Shown piece after piece: positions 52,661 through 61,653 of a DNA stretch of 64,000 nucleotides (position 1 is its first letter; each line of letters opens with the position of its first letter). This stretch comes from Microlunatus speluncae. GTDB taxonomy: Bacteria; Actinomycetota; Actinomycetes; Propionibacteriales; Propionibacteriaceae. Under the pieces are notes generated by a model. It was given only the letters and a program-made list of their open reading frames with translations, was not told the DNA's origin and ran no database searches. Where the stretch lies: positions 434,001 through 498,000 of the forward strand of contig NZ_VKCZ01000003.1 of NCBI RefSeq assembly GCF_009299835.1, written 5' to 3'. Both the position numbers and the translations under genes were made by a program.

Positions 52661-52841
52661 TTAGGCTCACTCTCCTCATTGATCTCCGGCCGGGACCAGC
52701 CTAATCTCGACGCGCCACCTCGGTAAATTTGGCACGTCCATAAATTGATTCAAGCGTAGTAAAAATAGCGACCCGATCCTCGGGATGCACGCGGAACACC
52801 GTAATCCGAGCGAGACCGGCAGTTCCATGCCCTGTCCAGGG

Positions 52842-53189
52842 TTATCGCCCGGCCGGATCCTCGCGCGGCGGTGCCTCGTGCAGCGCCCGCTCCCAGTGCT
52901 CCAGCTCTGGCTCCATCGAGTAGTTCGGATCGACGTAGGACCGGAGCCATTCGGCGGCGCGGCGTTCGGCGTACTTGGCGTTGAGTACGGTTCCGTCGTC
53001 GTCCATCACGATGACGTTGGCGAAGATCGCGTACACCTGCTCCAGGGCGCTCGGTTCCTCGGCCAGGACGAACTGATAGTCGATACCCTCGAGGACCGGC
53101 AGCCCGAGGGTTCCGTTGGCCACCCAGAAGGAAAAGGTCCGCAGCGCGCCACTGAAGGAATGGCTCAGTCGAGTCGTCACCGTGGTCAT
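52842..53189 (-). CDS. Conserved-looking protein of unknown function
   Basis: 115 residues, soluble. Conserved-looking blocks are FSFWVANGTLGLPVLEGIDY, LEQVYAIFANVIVMDDDGTV and YAERRAAEWLRSYVDPNY. The last suggests a helix carrying an aromatic/basic face. I do not recall a named domain with confidence. It is divergent from the LacI gene, whose operator lies 40 nt from its start, so shared regulation is possible. Confidence 0.6.
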   Translation of the reverse strand: MTTVTTRLSHSFSGALRTFSFWVANGTLGLPVLEGIDYQFVLAEEPSALEQVYAIFANVIVMDDDGTVLNAKYAERRAAEWLRSYVDPNYSMEPELEHWERALHEAPPREDPAGR

Positions 53190-53230
53190 CCTGCCCGATC
53201 CGATGCCGGCCGGTCGGCCCTATAGTGAGC

Positions 53231-53248
53231 GATGTGATCGGTCACATC
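53231..53248. promoter_or_regulatory. LacI-family operator, copy 1 (autoregulatory)
   Basis: GATGTGATCGGTCACATC is a perfect palindrome (7-bp arms plus a 4-nt centre) 18 nt upstream of the LacI start. The same word, ATGTGA-CCGG-TCACAT, recurs before the ABC transporter operon. Confidence 0.8.
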
Positions 53249-53265
53249 GACTGTCCGGGGAATTG

Positions 53266-54309
53266 GTGACCGCCTCGGGTCAACGAGATCAGCCGGCCAG
53301 CATCAGGGATGTGGCCCGGCTGGCCGGTGTGTCCCATCAGACCGTATCGCGGGTGATCAACAACCATCCCAGCCTGCGGCCGGAGACCCGGCGCAAGGTC
53401 GAGCAGGCGATCGAGCAGTTGCACTACCGGCCGAACCGGATCGCCCGAGCGCTCGGCACCCGCCGCTCCGGCACCATCGGCGTGGTCGCCTCGCAGCGCA
53501 CCCAGTACGGGCCGGGCGCGGCCGTGGTCGGCATCGAGGAGGCTGCTCGCAAGGTCGGCTACCTGGTCAACACCACCAATCTGATCAGCGCCGATCCGGA
53601 GGAGATCCGGGCCGCGTTGAGCGCCCAGGCCGACTACCGGGTGGACGGGATCGTGATCATCGCGCCGCAGCAGCGGGTGCTGCACGCGCTGGATGAACTG
53701 GCCCTGGATCTGCCGTACGTGCTGCTGCACTCGCGGGCCAACGACGATCCGCACGAGGTCTTCGTCGACCAGCTGGCCGGGGCCCGGGCGGCGACCCGGC
53801 ACCTGATCGACCTCGGCCACCGCGACATCTATCACCTGGCCGGGCCGCAGGAATGGCTCGAGGCCGACGCCCGGATGCAGGGCTTCCTGCTCGAGTTGTC
53901 CGACGCCGACCTGTCCGCGACCGCGCCGATCCTGGGCGACTGGACTGCAGATTTCGGCTATCGCGCCGGGCAGCAGCTGGCCTGGCAGGGCGACCTGACC
54001 GCGCTCTTCGCCTCCAATGACCAGATGGCGCTCGGTGCGATCCATGCCTTCCGCGACGCCGGCTGGGACGTGCCGGGCCGGATCAGCGTGGTCGGCTTCG
54101 ATGACGTACCCGAGGCCCGGCACTTCTGGCCGCCGCTGACCACGGTCCGGCAGGACTTCGCCGAGCTCGGCCGCCGCTGTGTCACCCGGCTGCTGGCCCT
54201 CTCCGATCCGCCCGCCGAACCCGCCGAACCCACCCGCCCCCCGGCCGGCGAGAGCCTGCTCCCGTACCTGGTGATCCGCGAGTCCACCGCCCCACCACCC
54301 CCCTCCTAA
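53266..54309 (+). CDS. LacI family transcriptional regulator
   Basis: 347 residues from GTG 53266. N-terminal helix-turn-helix SIRDVARLAGVSHQTVSRVI with the hinge HYRPNRIARALGTRRSGTIG, then the periplasmic-binding-like ligand domain (ALFASNDQMALGAIHAFRDAG, RISVVGFDDVPEARHF, LTTVRQDFAELGRR). The C-terminus is Pro-rich. It probably represses itself and the downstream CUT2 sugar transporter through the two matching palindromes, with a sugar as inducer. Confidence 0.93.
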   Translation: MTASGQRDQPASIRDVARLAGVSHQTVSRVINNHPSLRPETRRKVEQAIEQLHYRPNRIARALGTRRSGTIGVVASQRTQYGPGAAVVGIEEAARKVGYLVNTTNLISADPEEIRAALSAQADYRVDGIVIIAPQQRVLHALDELALDLPYVLLHSRANDDPHEVFVDQLAGARAATRHLIDLGHRDIYHLAGPQEWLEADARMQGFLLELSDADLSATAPILGDWTADFGYRAGQQLAWQGDLTALFASNDQMALGAIHAFRDAGWDVPGRISVVGFDDVPEARHFWPPLTTVRQDFAELGRRCVTRLLALSDPPAEPAEPTRPPAGESLLPYLVIRESTAPPPPS

Positions 54310-54316
54310 ACCCGCC

Positions 54317-54372
54317 GACCCGTCACAAACGCACCGGTTTTTCGGCGTGTCGGCGCAGATGTGACGTCTCGG
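54317..54372. terminator. Hairpin after the LacI gene
   Basis: CGTCACA (54321-54327) pairs with TGTGACG (54360-54366), with CCGA/TCGG-like flanks and an inner ACCG...CGG-T pairing around GTTTTT. A probable terminator between the LacI gene and the transporter operon. Confidence 0.5.
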
Positions 54373-54444
54373 CAAGATTTCGGACACAACAACTCGGTCT
54401 CCGAACGCCGGACCGCTTGACTCCGGAGGTCGCGGAGAGTAAGC

Positions 54445-54460
54445 ATGTGACCGGTCACAT
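54445..54460 (+). promoter_or_regulatory. LacI-family operator, copy 2 (transporter operon)
   Basis: ATGTGACCGGTCACAT, a perfect 16-bp palindrome 98 nt upstream of the substrate-binding protein start. It differs from copy 1 only at one central base, linking the operon to the adjacent LacI protein. Confidence 0.82.
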
Positions 54461-54558
54461 TTGGCCGTCACGCGCCGGACCCGGCCGAGAACACCGATGG
54501 GGGATCCCGTTCTCGACCCCGCTCCGACGAGTCCGATTCATCGCGGAGGGGAACTCAC

Positions 54559-55692
54559 GTGGAACGTCGCACATTGATCGCTGGAGTGGCCGCGGCTGCG
54601 GCCCTGACCCTGGGGCTGGCCGGCTGTGCGGGCTCGCGGGCCGGTGACCCGGGGGCGCAGGCGCCGCAGGGCGGGGACAACAAGGGCGCGCTGATCGGCG
54701 TCGCCATGCCGACCAAGACCTCCGAACGGTGGATCGACGACGGCAACAACGTCAAGGCCAAGCTCGAGGGCCTGGGCTACAAGGTCGAGCTGCAGTACGC
54801 CAACGACAAGGTGCCGGACCAGCAGCAGCAGATCGAGTCGATGCTGAACAAGGGCGCCAAGGCCCTGATCGTGGCGTCGATCGACGGCACCGCGCTGTCC
54901 CAGCAGCTGGCCGCGGCGGCCAAGGACGGCGTCAAGGTGATCGCCTACGACCGGCTGATCAACGGCACCCCGAACGTCGACTACTACGTCACCTTCGACA
55001 ACCAGAAGGTCGGCGTGCAGCAGGGCACCTCGCTGCTGCAGGGCCTCGGCATCCTCGACGCCGACGGCAAGGACACCGGCCAGGCCGAGAAGAAGACGAT
55101 CGAGCTCTTCGCCGGCAGCCCGGACGACAACAACGCCCACTTCTTCTTCGACGGCGCGATGAGCGTCATCCAGCCCTACATCGACAAGGGCATCCTGACC
55201 GTCGGCTCGGGCCAGACCGAGTTCTCCCAGGTCGCGATCCAGCAATGGAAGCTGGAGACCGCGCAGAACCGGATGGAGACCATCCTCAACGGCTTCTACG
55301 CCAAGGGTGGCAAGAAGCTCGACGGCGTGCTGTCCCCGTACGACGGCCTGTCCCGCGGCATCCTGAACGCCACCAAGGCCGCCGCCATCCCGAACCCGAT
55401 CGTGACCGGTCAGGACGCGGAGAAGCCGTCCGACAAGTTGATCTTGGAAGGTACGCAGTACTCGACGATCTTCAAGGACACGCGGCTCCTGGGCGAGACC
55501 GCCGCGACGATGGTCGATGACCTGCTGAACGGTCGCGAACCGAAGGTCACCGACACGACGACGTACGACAACAAGGTCAAGGTCGTGCCGTCCTTCCTGC
55601 ACCAGTCGCACATCGTGACCAAGGACAACCTGATGAAGATCGTGGTCGAATCGGAGTACTACACCAAGGAAGAAGTCGAGTCGGGCAAGTAG
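54559..55692 (+). CDS. CUT2 sugar ABC transporter substrate-binding lipoprotein (ChvE/MmsA-operon type)
   Basis: 377 residues from GTG 54559 (GGAGGGG upstream). Lipoprotein signal with lipobox LAGC, Cys23. It matches the XylF/ChvE group: GVAMPTKTSERWIDDGNNVK, YANDKVPDQQQQIESMLNKG, VIAYDRLINGTPNVDYYVTF, ALNATKAA-like segment and IVTGQDAEKPSDKLILEG. ChvE-type proteins bind several monosaccharides (xylose, glucose, galactose, arabinose). First gene of a three-gene transporter operon. Confidence 0.92.
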   Translation: MERRTLIAGVAAAAALTLGLAGCAGSRAGDPGAQAPQGGDNKGALIGVAMPTKTSERWIDDGNNVKAKLEGLGYKVELQYANDKVPDQQQQIESMLNKGAKALIVASIDGTALSQQLAAAAKDGVKVIAYDRLINGTPNVDYYVTFDNQKVGVQQGTSLLQGLGILDADGKDTGQAEKKTIELFAGSPDDNNAHFFFDGAMSVIQPYIDKGILTVGSGQTEFSQVAIQQWKLETAQNRMETILNGFYAKGGKKLDGVLSPYDGLSRGILNATKAAAIPNPIVTGQDAEKPSDKLILEGTQYSTIFKDTRLLGETAATMVDDLLNGREPKVTDTTTYDNKVKVVPSFLHQSHIVTKDNLMKIVVESEYYTKEEVESGK

Positions 55693-55722
55693 CCGGCGGC
55701 CCGGGTGACCGAGGAGTCCACG

Positions 55723-57276
55723 GTGAATGATCACATCCTGGAAATGGTCGACATCAGCAAGACCTTCCCGGGCGTGAAGGCGCTGCAACACGTCAGCCTG
55801 GAGGTCGAGCGCGGCGAGGTCCACGCCATCTGTGGCGAGAACGGTGCCGGCAAGTCGACCCTGATGAAGGTGCTGTCCGGCGTCTATCCGCACGGCAGCT
55901 TCGACGGGGCGATCATCTACGAGGGCCGACCGGCGACGTTCGCCACGATCCGTGACTCCGAGCGGGCCGGGATCGTGATCATCCATCAGGAGCTCGCGCT
56001 GAGCCCGTTCCTGTCGATCGCCGAAAACATCTTCCTCGGCAACGAGCGGTCCCGGGTCGGCCTGATCGACTGGAACGCGACCAACGTCGAGGCGGCCAAG
56101 CTGCTGCGTCGGGTCGGGTTGTCGGAGAACCCGGCGACCAAGATCACCGACATCGGCGTCGGCAAGCAGCAGTTGGTGGAGATCGCCAAGGCGCTGTCCA
56201 AGGACGTCCAGTTGTTGATCTTGGACGAGCCGACCGCCGCGCTGAACGACGAGGACTCGGCCCACCTGCTCGACCTGCTCCGCGGTCTGCGGGACGAGGG
56301 GATCACCTGCATCATCATCAGCCACAAGCTGAACGAGATCCGCTCCATCGCCGACAAGGTCACCATCCTGCGTGACGGTCGGACGATCGAGACGCTCAAG
56401 GTGCACGGTGAGCCCGTGGAAGGCAGCGATGCCGACCAGGACGTGTCCGAGGAGCGGATCATCAAGGGCATGGTCGGCCGCGATCTGCAGAGCCGCTTCC
56501 CGGACCGGCTGCCCGAGATCGGCGACGAGGTGCTGCGGATCGAGGACTGGACCGTGCATCACCCGTTGGAGCACAGCCGGATCGTCGTCGATCATGTCAA
56601 CCTGAATGTCCGGGCCGGCGAGGTGGTCGGCATCGCCGGCCTGATGGGCGCCGGCCGGACCGAGCTGGCGATGAGCGTCTTCGGTCGCTCGTACGGGCAC
56701 GACATCTCCGGCCGGATCTACAAGCGCGACAAGCCGATCCAGGTCCGGACCGTGCAGCAGGCGATCAGGCACGGCATCGCCTACGCCACCGAGGATCGCA
56801 AGCGCTACGGGCTGAACCTGATCGAGGACATCAAGCGCAACATCTCCGCCTCGGCCCTGGGCAAGCTGTCCCAGTGGGGCTGGGTGGACAGCAACGCCGA
56901 GCGGCTGATCGCCGACGACTACCGCAAGTCGATGCGGATCAAGGCGCCCAACGTCGCCGCGATCACCGGCAAGCTGTCCGGCGGAAATCAGCAGAAGGTG
57001 GTGCTGAGCAAGTGGATGTTCGCCGACCCGGACGTGTTGATCTTGGACGAGCCGACCCGGGGCATCGACGTCGGGGCCAAGTACGAGATCTACACGATCA
57101 TCAACCGGCTGGCCGGCGAGGGCAAGGCGATCATCGTGATCTCCTCCGAGCTGCCCGAGCTGCTCGGCATCTGTGACCGGATCTACGCCCTGTCGGCCGG
57201 CCGGATCACCGGCGAGGTGACCCGCGAGGAAGCCGACCCGGAGCAGTTGATGCAGTTCATGACCAAGGAGTCCTGA
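55723..57276 (+). CDS. CUT2 sugar ABC transporter ATP-binding protein (GguA/XylG-like)
   Basis: 517 residues from GTG 55723 (GAGGAG 7 nt upstream; GTG 55705 has no such site). Two fused ATPase modules: the first has Walker [10 protein letters not shown] and Walker [12 protein letters not shown]; the second has the degenerate [12 protein letters not shown] usual in CUT2 proteins plus LSGGNQQKV and [12 protein letters not shown]. It energises import with the permease that follows. Both Walker B motifs use TTGATCTTGGAC codons, part of the TGATC word bias. Confidence 0.94.
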   Translation: MNDHILEMVDISKTFPGVKALQHVSLEVERGEVHAICGENGAGKSTLMKVLSGVYPHGSFDGAIIYEGRPATFATIRDSERAGIVIIHQELALSPFLSIAENIFLGNERSRVGLIDWNATNVEAAKLLRRVGLSENPATKITDIGVGKQQLVEIAKALSKDVQLLILDEPTAALNDEDSAHLLDLLRGLRDEGITCIIISHKLNEIRSIADKVTILRDGRTIETLKVHGEPVEGSDADQDVSEERIIKGMVGRDLQSRFPDRLPEIGDEVLRIEDWTVHHPLEHSRIVVDHVNLNVRAGEVVGIAGLMGAGRTELAMSVFGRSYGHDISGRIYKRDKPIQVRTVQQAIRHGIAYATEDRKRYGLNLIEDIKRNISASALGKLSQWGWVDSNAERLIADDYRKSMRIKAPNVAAITGKLSGGNQQKVVLSKWMFADPDVLILDEPTRGIDVGAKYEIYTIINRLAGEGKAIIVISSELPELLGICDRIYALSAGRITGEVTREEADPEQLMQFMTKES

Positions 57277-57320
57277 GCGATGGACACGATTCTGTCGAGG
57301 ACAGAGCGAGGAGTGGCCTG

Positions 57321-58568
57321 ATGTCGGTCAACACGCCGTCACAGGAGCAGACGCCGGAGACGATGAGGACCGCGCCGCGGCGCCCGCCGGCGACCAGTGC
57401 GCTCAACTTCCTGGCCAGTCGGTTGCGTCAGGTCGGCATCTTCATCGCCCTGGTCGTGATCATCGTGCTGTTCCAGGCGCTGACCCAGGGCAGCCTGCTG
57501 ACGCCGCGCAACGTCACCTCGATCATCGGCCAGAACGCCTACATCCTGATCCTGGCGATCGGCATGGTGATGATCATCATCGCCGGCCACATCGACCTCT
57601 CGGTCGGCTCGGTGGTCGCCTTCGTCGGCGCGATGAGCGGCATCCTGATCGTCAACTGGGGCTGGCCGGTCTGGCTCGGCATCCTCGCCAGCCTGGTGAT
57701 CGGGGCGCTGATCGGCGCCTGGCAAGGGTTCTGGGTCGCCTACGTCGGGATACCGGCGTTCATCGTGACCCTGGCCGGCATGCTCACCTTCCGCGGCCTG
57801 ACCCAGATGGTGCTGCAGAACGTGCCGATCACGCCGTTCCCGCCGGCGTACACCGAGATCGGCGTGGGCTTCCTGCCCGACCTGGCCGGCGGCCTGTCCG
57901 TCTTCGAGCCGCTGACGCTGATCATGGGCTTCATCGCCGCGGCCGCGCTGCTGCTGCAGAGCATCCGCGAGCGCCGGAAGCGGGTCAAGCTGGAGCTCGA
58001 GGACGAGCCGCTGTGGTGGTTCGTGGTCAAGCTCGCGTTCATGATGATCTTCCTGCTGGCGATCACCTTCGTGCTGGCCAGCTACCGCGGCACCCCGATC
58101 GTGTTGATCATCCTGGCCGTGCTGGTGCTCGGCTACACGGTGGTGATGACCCGGTCGGTGTTCGGCCGGCACGTGTACGCCCGCGGCGGCAACCTGTTGG
58201 CGGCACAGCTGTCCGGCGTGAACACCAAGGCGGTCGACTTCTGGCTGTTCGTCAACATGGGCGTGCTGTCGGCGATCGCCGGCATCGCCTTCACCGCCCG
58301 CAGCGACTCGGCCCTACCCGGGGCCGGCAACGGCTTCGAGCTGGACGCGATCGCTGCCGTGTTCATCGGCGGCGCGGCGGTGACCGGCGGCGTCGGCACC
58401 GTGACCGGAGCGATGATCGGCGGTTTGATCATGGGCGTGCTGAACAGCGGCATGCTGCTGCTCGGCCTCGGCTCCGAGGCCCAGGCCTTCATCAAGGGCT
58501 TCGTGCTGCTGCTCGCGGTGGCGTTCGACATCTTCAACAAGCGCCGCGCCGCCAACGCCTCCAAGTAA
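57321..58568 (+). CDS. CUT2 sugar ABC transporter permease (GguB/XylH-like)
   Basis: 415 residues, GAGGAG before ATG 57321. About ten membrane helices, with the CUT2 marks AIGMVMIIIAGHIDLSVGS, AYVGIPAFIVTLAGMLTFRG, and VFGRHVYARGGNLLAAQLSG with GVNTKAVDF. The long insert between helices (SIRERRKRVKLELEDEP) is characteristic of the longer XylH/GguB type. Forms the channel for the sugar delivered by the lipoprotein. The operon ends at a 58-bp near-perfect palindrome. Confidence 0.94.
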   Translation: MSVNTPSQEQTPETMRTAPRRPPATSALNFLASRLRQVGIFIALVVIIVLFQALTQGSLLTPRNVTSIIGQNAYILILAIGMVMIIIAGHIDLSVGSVVAFVGAMSGILIVNWGWPVWLGILASLVIGALIGAWQGFWVAYVGIPAFIVTLAGMLTFRGLTQMVLQNVPITPFPPAYTEIGVGFLPDLAGGLSVFEPLTLIMGFIAAAALLLQSIRERRKRVKLELEDEPLWWFVVKLAFMMIFLLAITFVLASYRGTPIVLIILAVLVLGYTVVMTRSVFGRHVYARGGNLLAAQLSGVNTKAVDFWLFVNMGVLSAIAGIAFTARSDSALPGAGNGFELDAIAAVFIGGAAVTGGVGTVTGAMIGGLIMGVLNSGMLLLGLGSEAQAFIKGFVLLLAVAFDIFNKRRAANASK

Positions 58569-58580
58569 CCCCACCCAAAC

Positions 58581-58638
58581 CCCCGACTTGTCAGACTCTG
58601 ACCACGCTATAGCGTGGTCAGAGTCTGACAACTCGGGG
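58581..58638. repeat. Class B palindrome, 29-bp arms without loop
   Basis: Arms 58581-58609 and 58610-58638 are complementary with a single mismatch. The outer part keeps the CGACTTGTCAGA word of other Class B repeats; the inner part differs (CTCTGACCACGCTA). It lies between convergent stops at 58568 and 58642. Confidence 0.93.
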
Positions 58639-58641
58639 TGT

Positions 58642-59682
58642 TCAGAGGGTTTCGGTGACCTTGGCCAGGCCGCGGGGGGCGTCGGGGTCGCTGCCGCGGG
58701 CGATGGCCAGGTGGAGCGACAACAATTGGAACGGGATGATCTCCAGCAGCGGCGAGACCTCTTCGGCGATCTCGCCGGGCAGCGCGTAGCCCGCCGAAGC
58801 GGCCTTGACGGCGTCGGCGGCGCCGACACAGCAGACATCGGCACCAAGATCACGCAGCCGGGACAGCACCGGCCGCATCGCCTCGCCGCCGGACCCGCCG
58901 TTGATCGTCGCCAGCACCGGGACCTGTCGGTCGATCATGGCCAGCGGCCCGTGCAACAGGTCGGCGCCGGAGAACGCCTGCGCCGACAGGTAGGACGTCT
59001 CCATCAGCTTCAGCGCCGCTTCGCGCGCGGTCGGGTACGAATAGCCGCGGCCGGTGCTGACCAGCCGGGACGCGAACCGGTAGCGCTCGGCCAGCCGGAC
59101 GAAATGATCATTGTCGTCGATGATCTTGCTCGCCTGATCGGGCAGCCCGGCCATCGCCGAGCCGTCACCGCCGCGGACGGCGTCGAGCAGCAGATAGAGC
59201 GCCAGCAACTGGGTGGTGTACGACTTCGTCGCCGCCACCGCCCGCTCCTCGCCGGCCAGGATGTCGACGTCCAGCTCGGCCGCCTCGGCCAGCGGCGAGG
59301 ACGGCTGATTGGTCACCGCCAGGGTGAGCGCGCCGCAGTCCCGTGCCACCTGCAGCGACTGGATCAGGTCGGGTGACCCACCGGACTGGCTGACCCCGAT
59401 CATCAACGTCTGCCGCAGGTCGGGCCGAGCGCCGTACGTGGTCATCGTGGACGGCGAGACCAGACCGGCCGGCAGCTGGTGCACGATCTCGGTCAGGTAC
59501 TTCGCGTACAGCGCCGCATGATCACTGGTGCCGCGGGCGACGAACAGGACGAACCGCGGCTGGTAGTCGGCGATCCGTAGCGCCGCGACCTGGATCTGCT
59601 CCCGGCTCTCGGTCAACAGTCGTCGCCAGGCCTCGGGCTGCTCGGCGATCTCGGCAGCCATCAGGGCCCCAGGATTGGCCAT
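58642..59682 (-). CDS. SIS-domain sugar-phosphate isomerase/deaminase (GlmS C-terminal-like)
   Basis: 346 residues from ATG 59682 (GAGGAGG upstream). Two SIS domains: LFVARGTSDHAALYAKYLTE with SQSGGSPDLIQSL, then VSTGRGYSYPTAREAALKLM and SGADLLHGPLAMI. The EERAVAATKSYTTQL segment follows the first. It lacks the GlmS glutaminase domain, so it is AgaS/NagB-II-like: isomerisation or deamination of an amino-sugar phosphate. It is convergent with the sugar transporter, and the GH3 hexosaminidase elsewhere in the window fits amino-sugar use (inference). Confidence 0.88.
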   Translation of the reverse strand: MANPGALMAAEIAEQPEAWRRLLTESREQIQVAALRIADYQPRFVLFVARGTSDHAALYAKYLTEIVHQLPAGLVSPSTMTTYGARPDLRQTLMIGVSQSGGSPDLIQSLQVARDCGALTLAVTNQPSSPLAEAAELDVDILAGEERAVAATKSYTTQLLALYLLLDAVRGGDGSAMAGLPDQASKIIDDNDHFVRLAERYRFASRLVSTGRGYSYPTAREAALKLMETSYLSAQAFSGADLLHGPLAMIDRQVPVLATINGGSGGEAMRPVLSRLRDLGADVCCVGAADAVKAASAGYALPGEIAEEVSPLLEIIPFQLLSLHLAIARGSDPDAPRGLAKVTETL

Positions 59683-59772
59683 CGTGTCCTCCTCTGCGGC
59701 GCTCGGACGCGTCCCCGCGGGCACCACCTTGACACACGCTGATCGGACTTGCCGCTAGTACCCTGTCGCTCC

Positions 59773-61554
59773 GTGACGCAGCACCCACCGACGGCCCCAC
59801 TCGGCCGGGAGACAGTCTGGCTCGGCGCCGGCGAGCGCGGCCACCTGACCAGGTCGCTGCTGATCCTCGTTCCGGTGCTGCTGGTCGCGGCGGTGGCGAT
59901 GGTGCTGGTGGCTCCGCACTCCGTGACCGGGGCCGTCCTGCTCGGCGTGGTCGTGGCCGCTGTCCTGATCGTGTTGATCTTCGTGCTGCGGTTGCTGCCC
60001 CGGTTCCTGACCCGGCAGGGGATCCGGGTCGACGAGTCCGGGCTGGAGGTGTTCGCCGAGCCGCGGTGGTGGTTCCGCGGCTGGCGGATCCTGTTGCCGC
60101 CGGCCGTGATCACGGCGGTGTCGCGGACCCGGCGCACGGTGCAGGCGTCGGGGACCGAGGCGTCGGATGCTGCGCTGGCGATCACCCTGACCCGGCCGGT
60201 GCCGGTGGGCGGCAGCCCGATCTGGTGTACCGCGGTGGAGCCGGGCGCCGCGCCGGGCAACGGCGATCAGGTCAGCGACGATCACCGGCTCCTCCTGGAC
60301 CTGCCCGCCGCCGAAGTGGACCGGCTCCGGGCGGCGATCGACCGGCTGCGGACCGATCGGTCGGAGTCGGATGTCGGACCGGGCGAGGCGTGGGTGTCGT
60401 TGCGGGTCGGTCGGATCGTCCGTTGGGGCTTAGCGGCGCTGGTCGGTCTGGCGGTCACCAACCTTCCTTTGTGGTCCTACGTCGCCTCCGGGATCTCGAC
60501 CGGCTGGCCCGATCCGTTTCTGCTGGTGCCGGCCGGGCTCACCGTGCTGGTGTTGCTGCTGGTGATCAGGTCCGCGCCGGCCGCGTTGGCCCGGCAGGGG
60601 GTCGGGGTCGGACCGGACGGGATCGAGGTGCGACGGGAGCGGTGCGGCTGGCAGGCCGGCCTCCGGTGGCGGCTCGGCTGGTCGGAGCTCCGGGCCTGGT
60701 CCGGCATCTTTCCCGACCCGGGTCCGTTGGTCGATCTCGAGGACCAGCCGGCCGAGCGGCACGGCGCCGCGACCGTGCTCGAGTTGATCTTGAACGGGAG
60801 CCCCGAGCAACCGCCGCTGCCGAGCTGGGCGCGGGTGGTGCCGCCGGGGGTGGAGGCCCGCCGGCTGGTCGCCGACCGGCCGCGGTTGTTGATCATGGCC
60901 GGCGATGGTGACTCGGCCGAGCGACTGCGCTGGCTGATCTCCCGACACGTCCGCCAGGCCGAGGCCGGTGAATCCGACGATGCGGTACGGATGGTCCGTT
61001 GGATCCCGGTCGCCCGCCGCGGATTGGCGCGGATGATCATGGCGGCGGCGGTGCTGAGCTTCGTCCTGGTCGGCTGGTTCTGGTGGGGGCCGCGACCGAT
61101 CGCCAACCCGCCGCTGTGGCAGCAGGCGATCTGGCCGGCGGTGCCGTTGCTGGCCGGGGCGGGCCTGGTCTGGATCGCCGGCTGGCTGGTGCCGGCACGG
61201 CTGGCCCGGAGCGGGATCCAGGTCGAGCCGGCCGGGCTGCAACTGGTCCGGGACCGGTTCCTCTGGTCGGCCGAGTCGCGGAGCCGGTTGCCGTGGCAGC
61301 AGCTCGGCGCGGCCCGCGTCGTTCGGGTCTTCTCGATCGACGGGCTGCTTCACGGATCACCGGTGGAGCAGGCCGTCGAACTGGAGTTGATCACGGTGGC
61401 CGATCACCCGCTGCCGGCCACCACCGGCGCGCACTGGGCGTTGCCGGGTCGCGACGGAACCGGTCACCGGCTCCGGCTGCTCACCGGCGACCTGGCCGCC
61501 GCCCGCCTGATCCGCGAGATCGGTGAGCTCCGCCCGCGGCCGACGACGGGATAG
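59773..61554 (+). CDS. Large membrane protein with three repeated two-helix + PH-like units
   Basis: 593 residues from GTG 59773. The chain repeats one layout three times: two transmembrane helices, then a short motif LxRxGIxVxxxGLxVxRxR(F/W), then a beta-rich cytoplasmic part. The three motif copies are LTRQGIRVDESGLEVFAEP, LARQGVGVGPDGIEVRRER and LARSGIQVEPAGLQLVRDR. The soluble parts look like bacterial PH (bPH/DUF304-like) domains. No known three-unit family comes to mind. Alone on its strand between the SIS gene and a convergent membrane protein. Confidence 0.7.
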   Translation: MTQHPPTAPLGRETVWLGAGERGHLTRSLLILVPVLLVAAVAMVLVAPHSVTGAVLLGVVVAAVLIVLIFVLRLLPRFLTRQGIRVDESGLEVFAEPRWWFRGWRILLPPAVITAVSRTRRTVQASGTEASDAALAITLTRPVPVGGSPIWCTAVEPGAAPGNGDQVSDDHRLLLDLPAAEVDRLRAAIDRLRTDRSESDVGPGEAWVSLRVGRIVRWGLAALVGLAVTNLPLWSYVASGISTGWPDPFLLVPAGLTVLVLLLVIRSAPAALARQGVGVGPDGIEVRRERCGWQAGLRWRLGWSELRAWSGIFPDPGPLVDLEDQPAERHGAATVLELILNGSPEQPPLPSWARVVPPGVEARRLVADRPRLLIMAGDGDSAERLRWLISRHVRQAEAGESDDAVRMVRWIPVARRGLARMIMAAAVLSFVLVGWFWWGPRPIANPPLWQQAIWPAVPLLAGAGLVWIAGWLVPARLARSGIQVEPAGLQLVRDRFLWSAESRSRLPWQQLGAARVVRVFSIDGLLHGSPVEQAVELELITVADHPLPATTGAHWALPGRDGTGHRLRLLTGDLAAARLIREIGELRPRPTTG

Positions 61555-61555
61555 C

Positions 61556-61591
61556 GGTCAATTTGGCCGCGACTACCCGGCCAAGTTGACC
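61556..61591. terminator. Class B-like hairpin after the triplicated membrane protein
   Basis: GGTCAATTTGGCCG (61556-61569) pairs with CGGCCAAGTTGACC (61578-61591), one G-U, 8-nt loop. It begins 2 nt after the stop codon. Confidence 0.75.
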
Positions 61592-61622
61592 GGCATGATC
61601 AGAGGACCCGGGAACTCGGCTT

Positions 61623-61652
61623 GCCCTTCGACAGGCTCAGGGAACGACAAGT
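61623..61652. repeat. Single Class A REP-like unit
   Basis: One inverted-orientation unit, CCCTTCGACAGGCTCAGGG with GAACGA, flanked by CTTG/CAAG. Only one arm is present, unlike the paired copies. It sits between convergent genes, next to the stop of the gene at 61654. Confidence 0.85.
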
Positions 61653-61653
61653 A

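Noticed and set aside
52661-52841. Small RNA or riboswitch upstream of acs
   Set aside because: The region is relatively AT-rich and probably promoter DNA, but no stable paired structure or known riboswitch pattern was visible.
54538-56772. 744-codon open frame antisense to the sugar transporter genes
   Set aside because: Spans two genes with clear lipoprotein and ATPase motifs on the other strand; sequence is a typical high-GC shadow.
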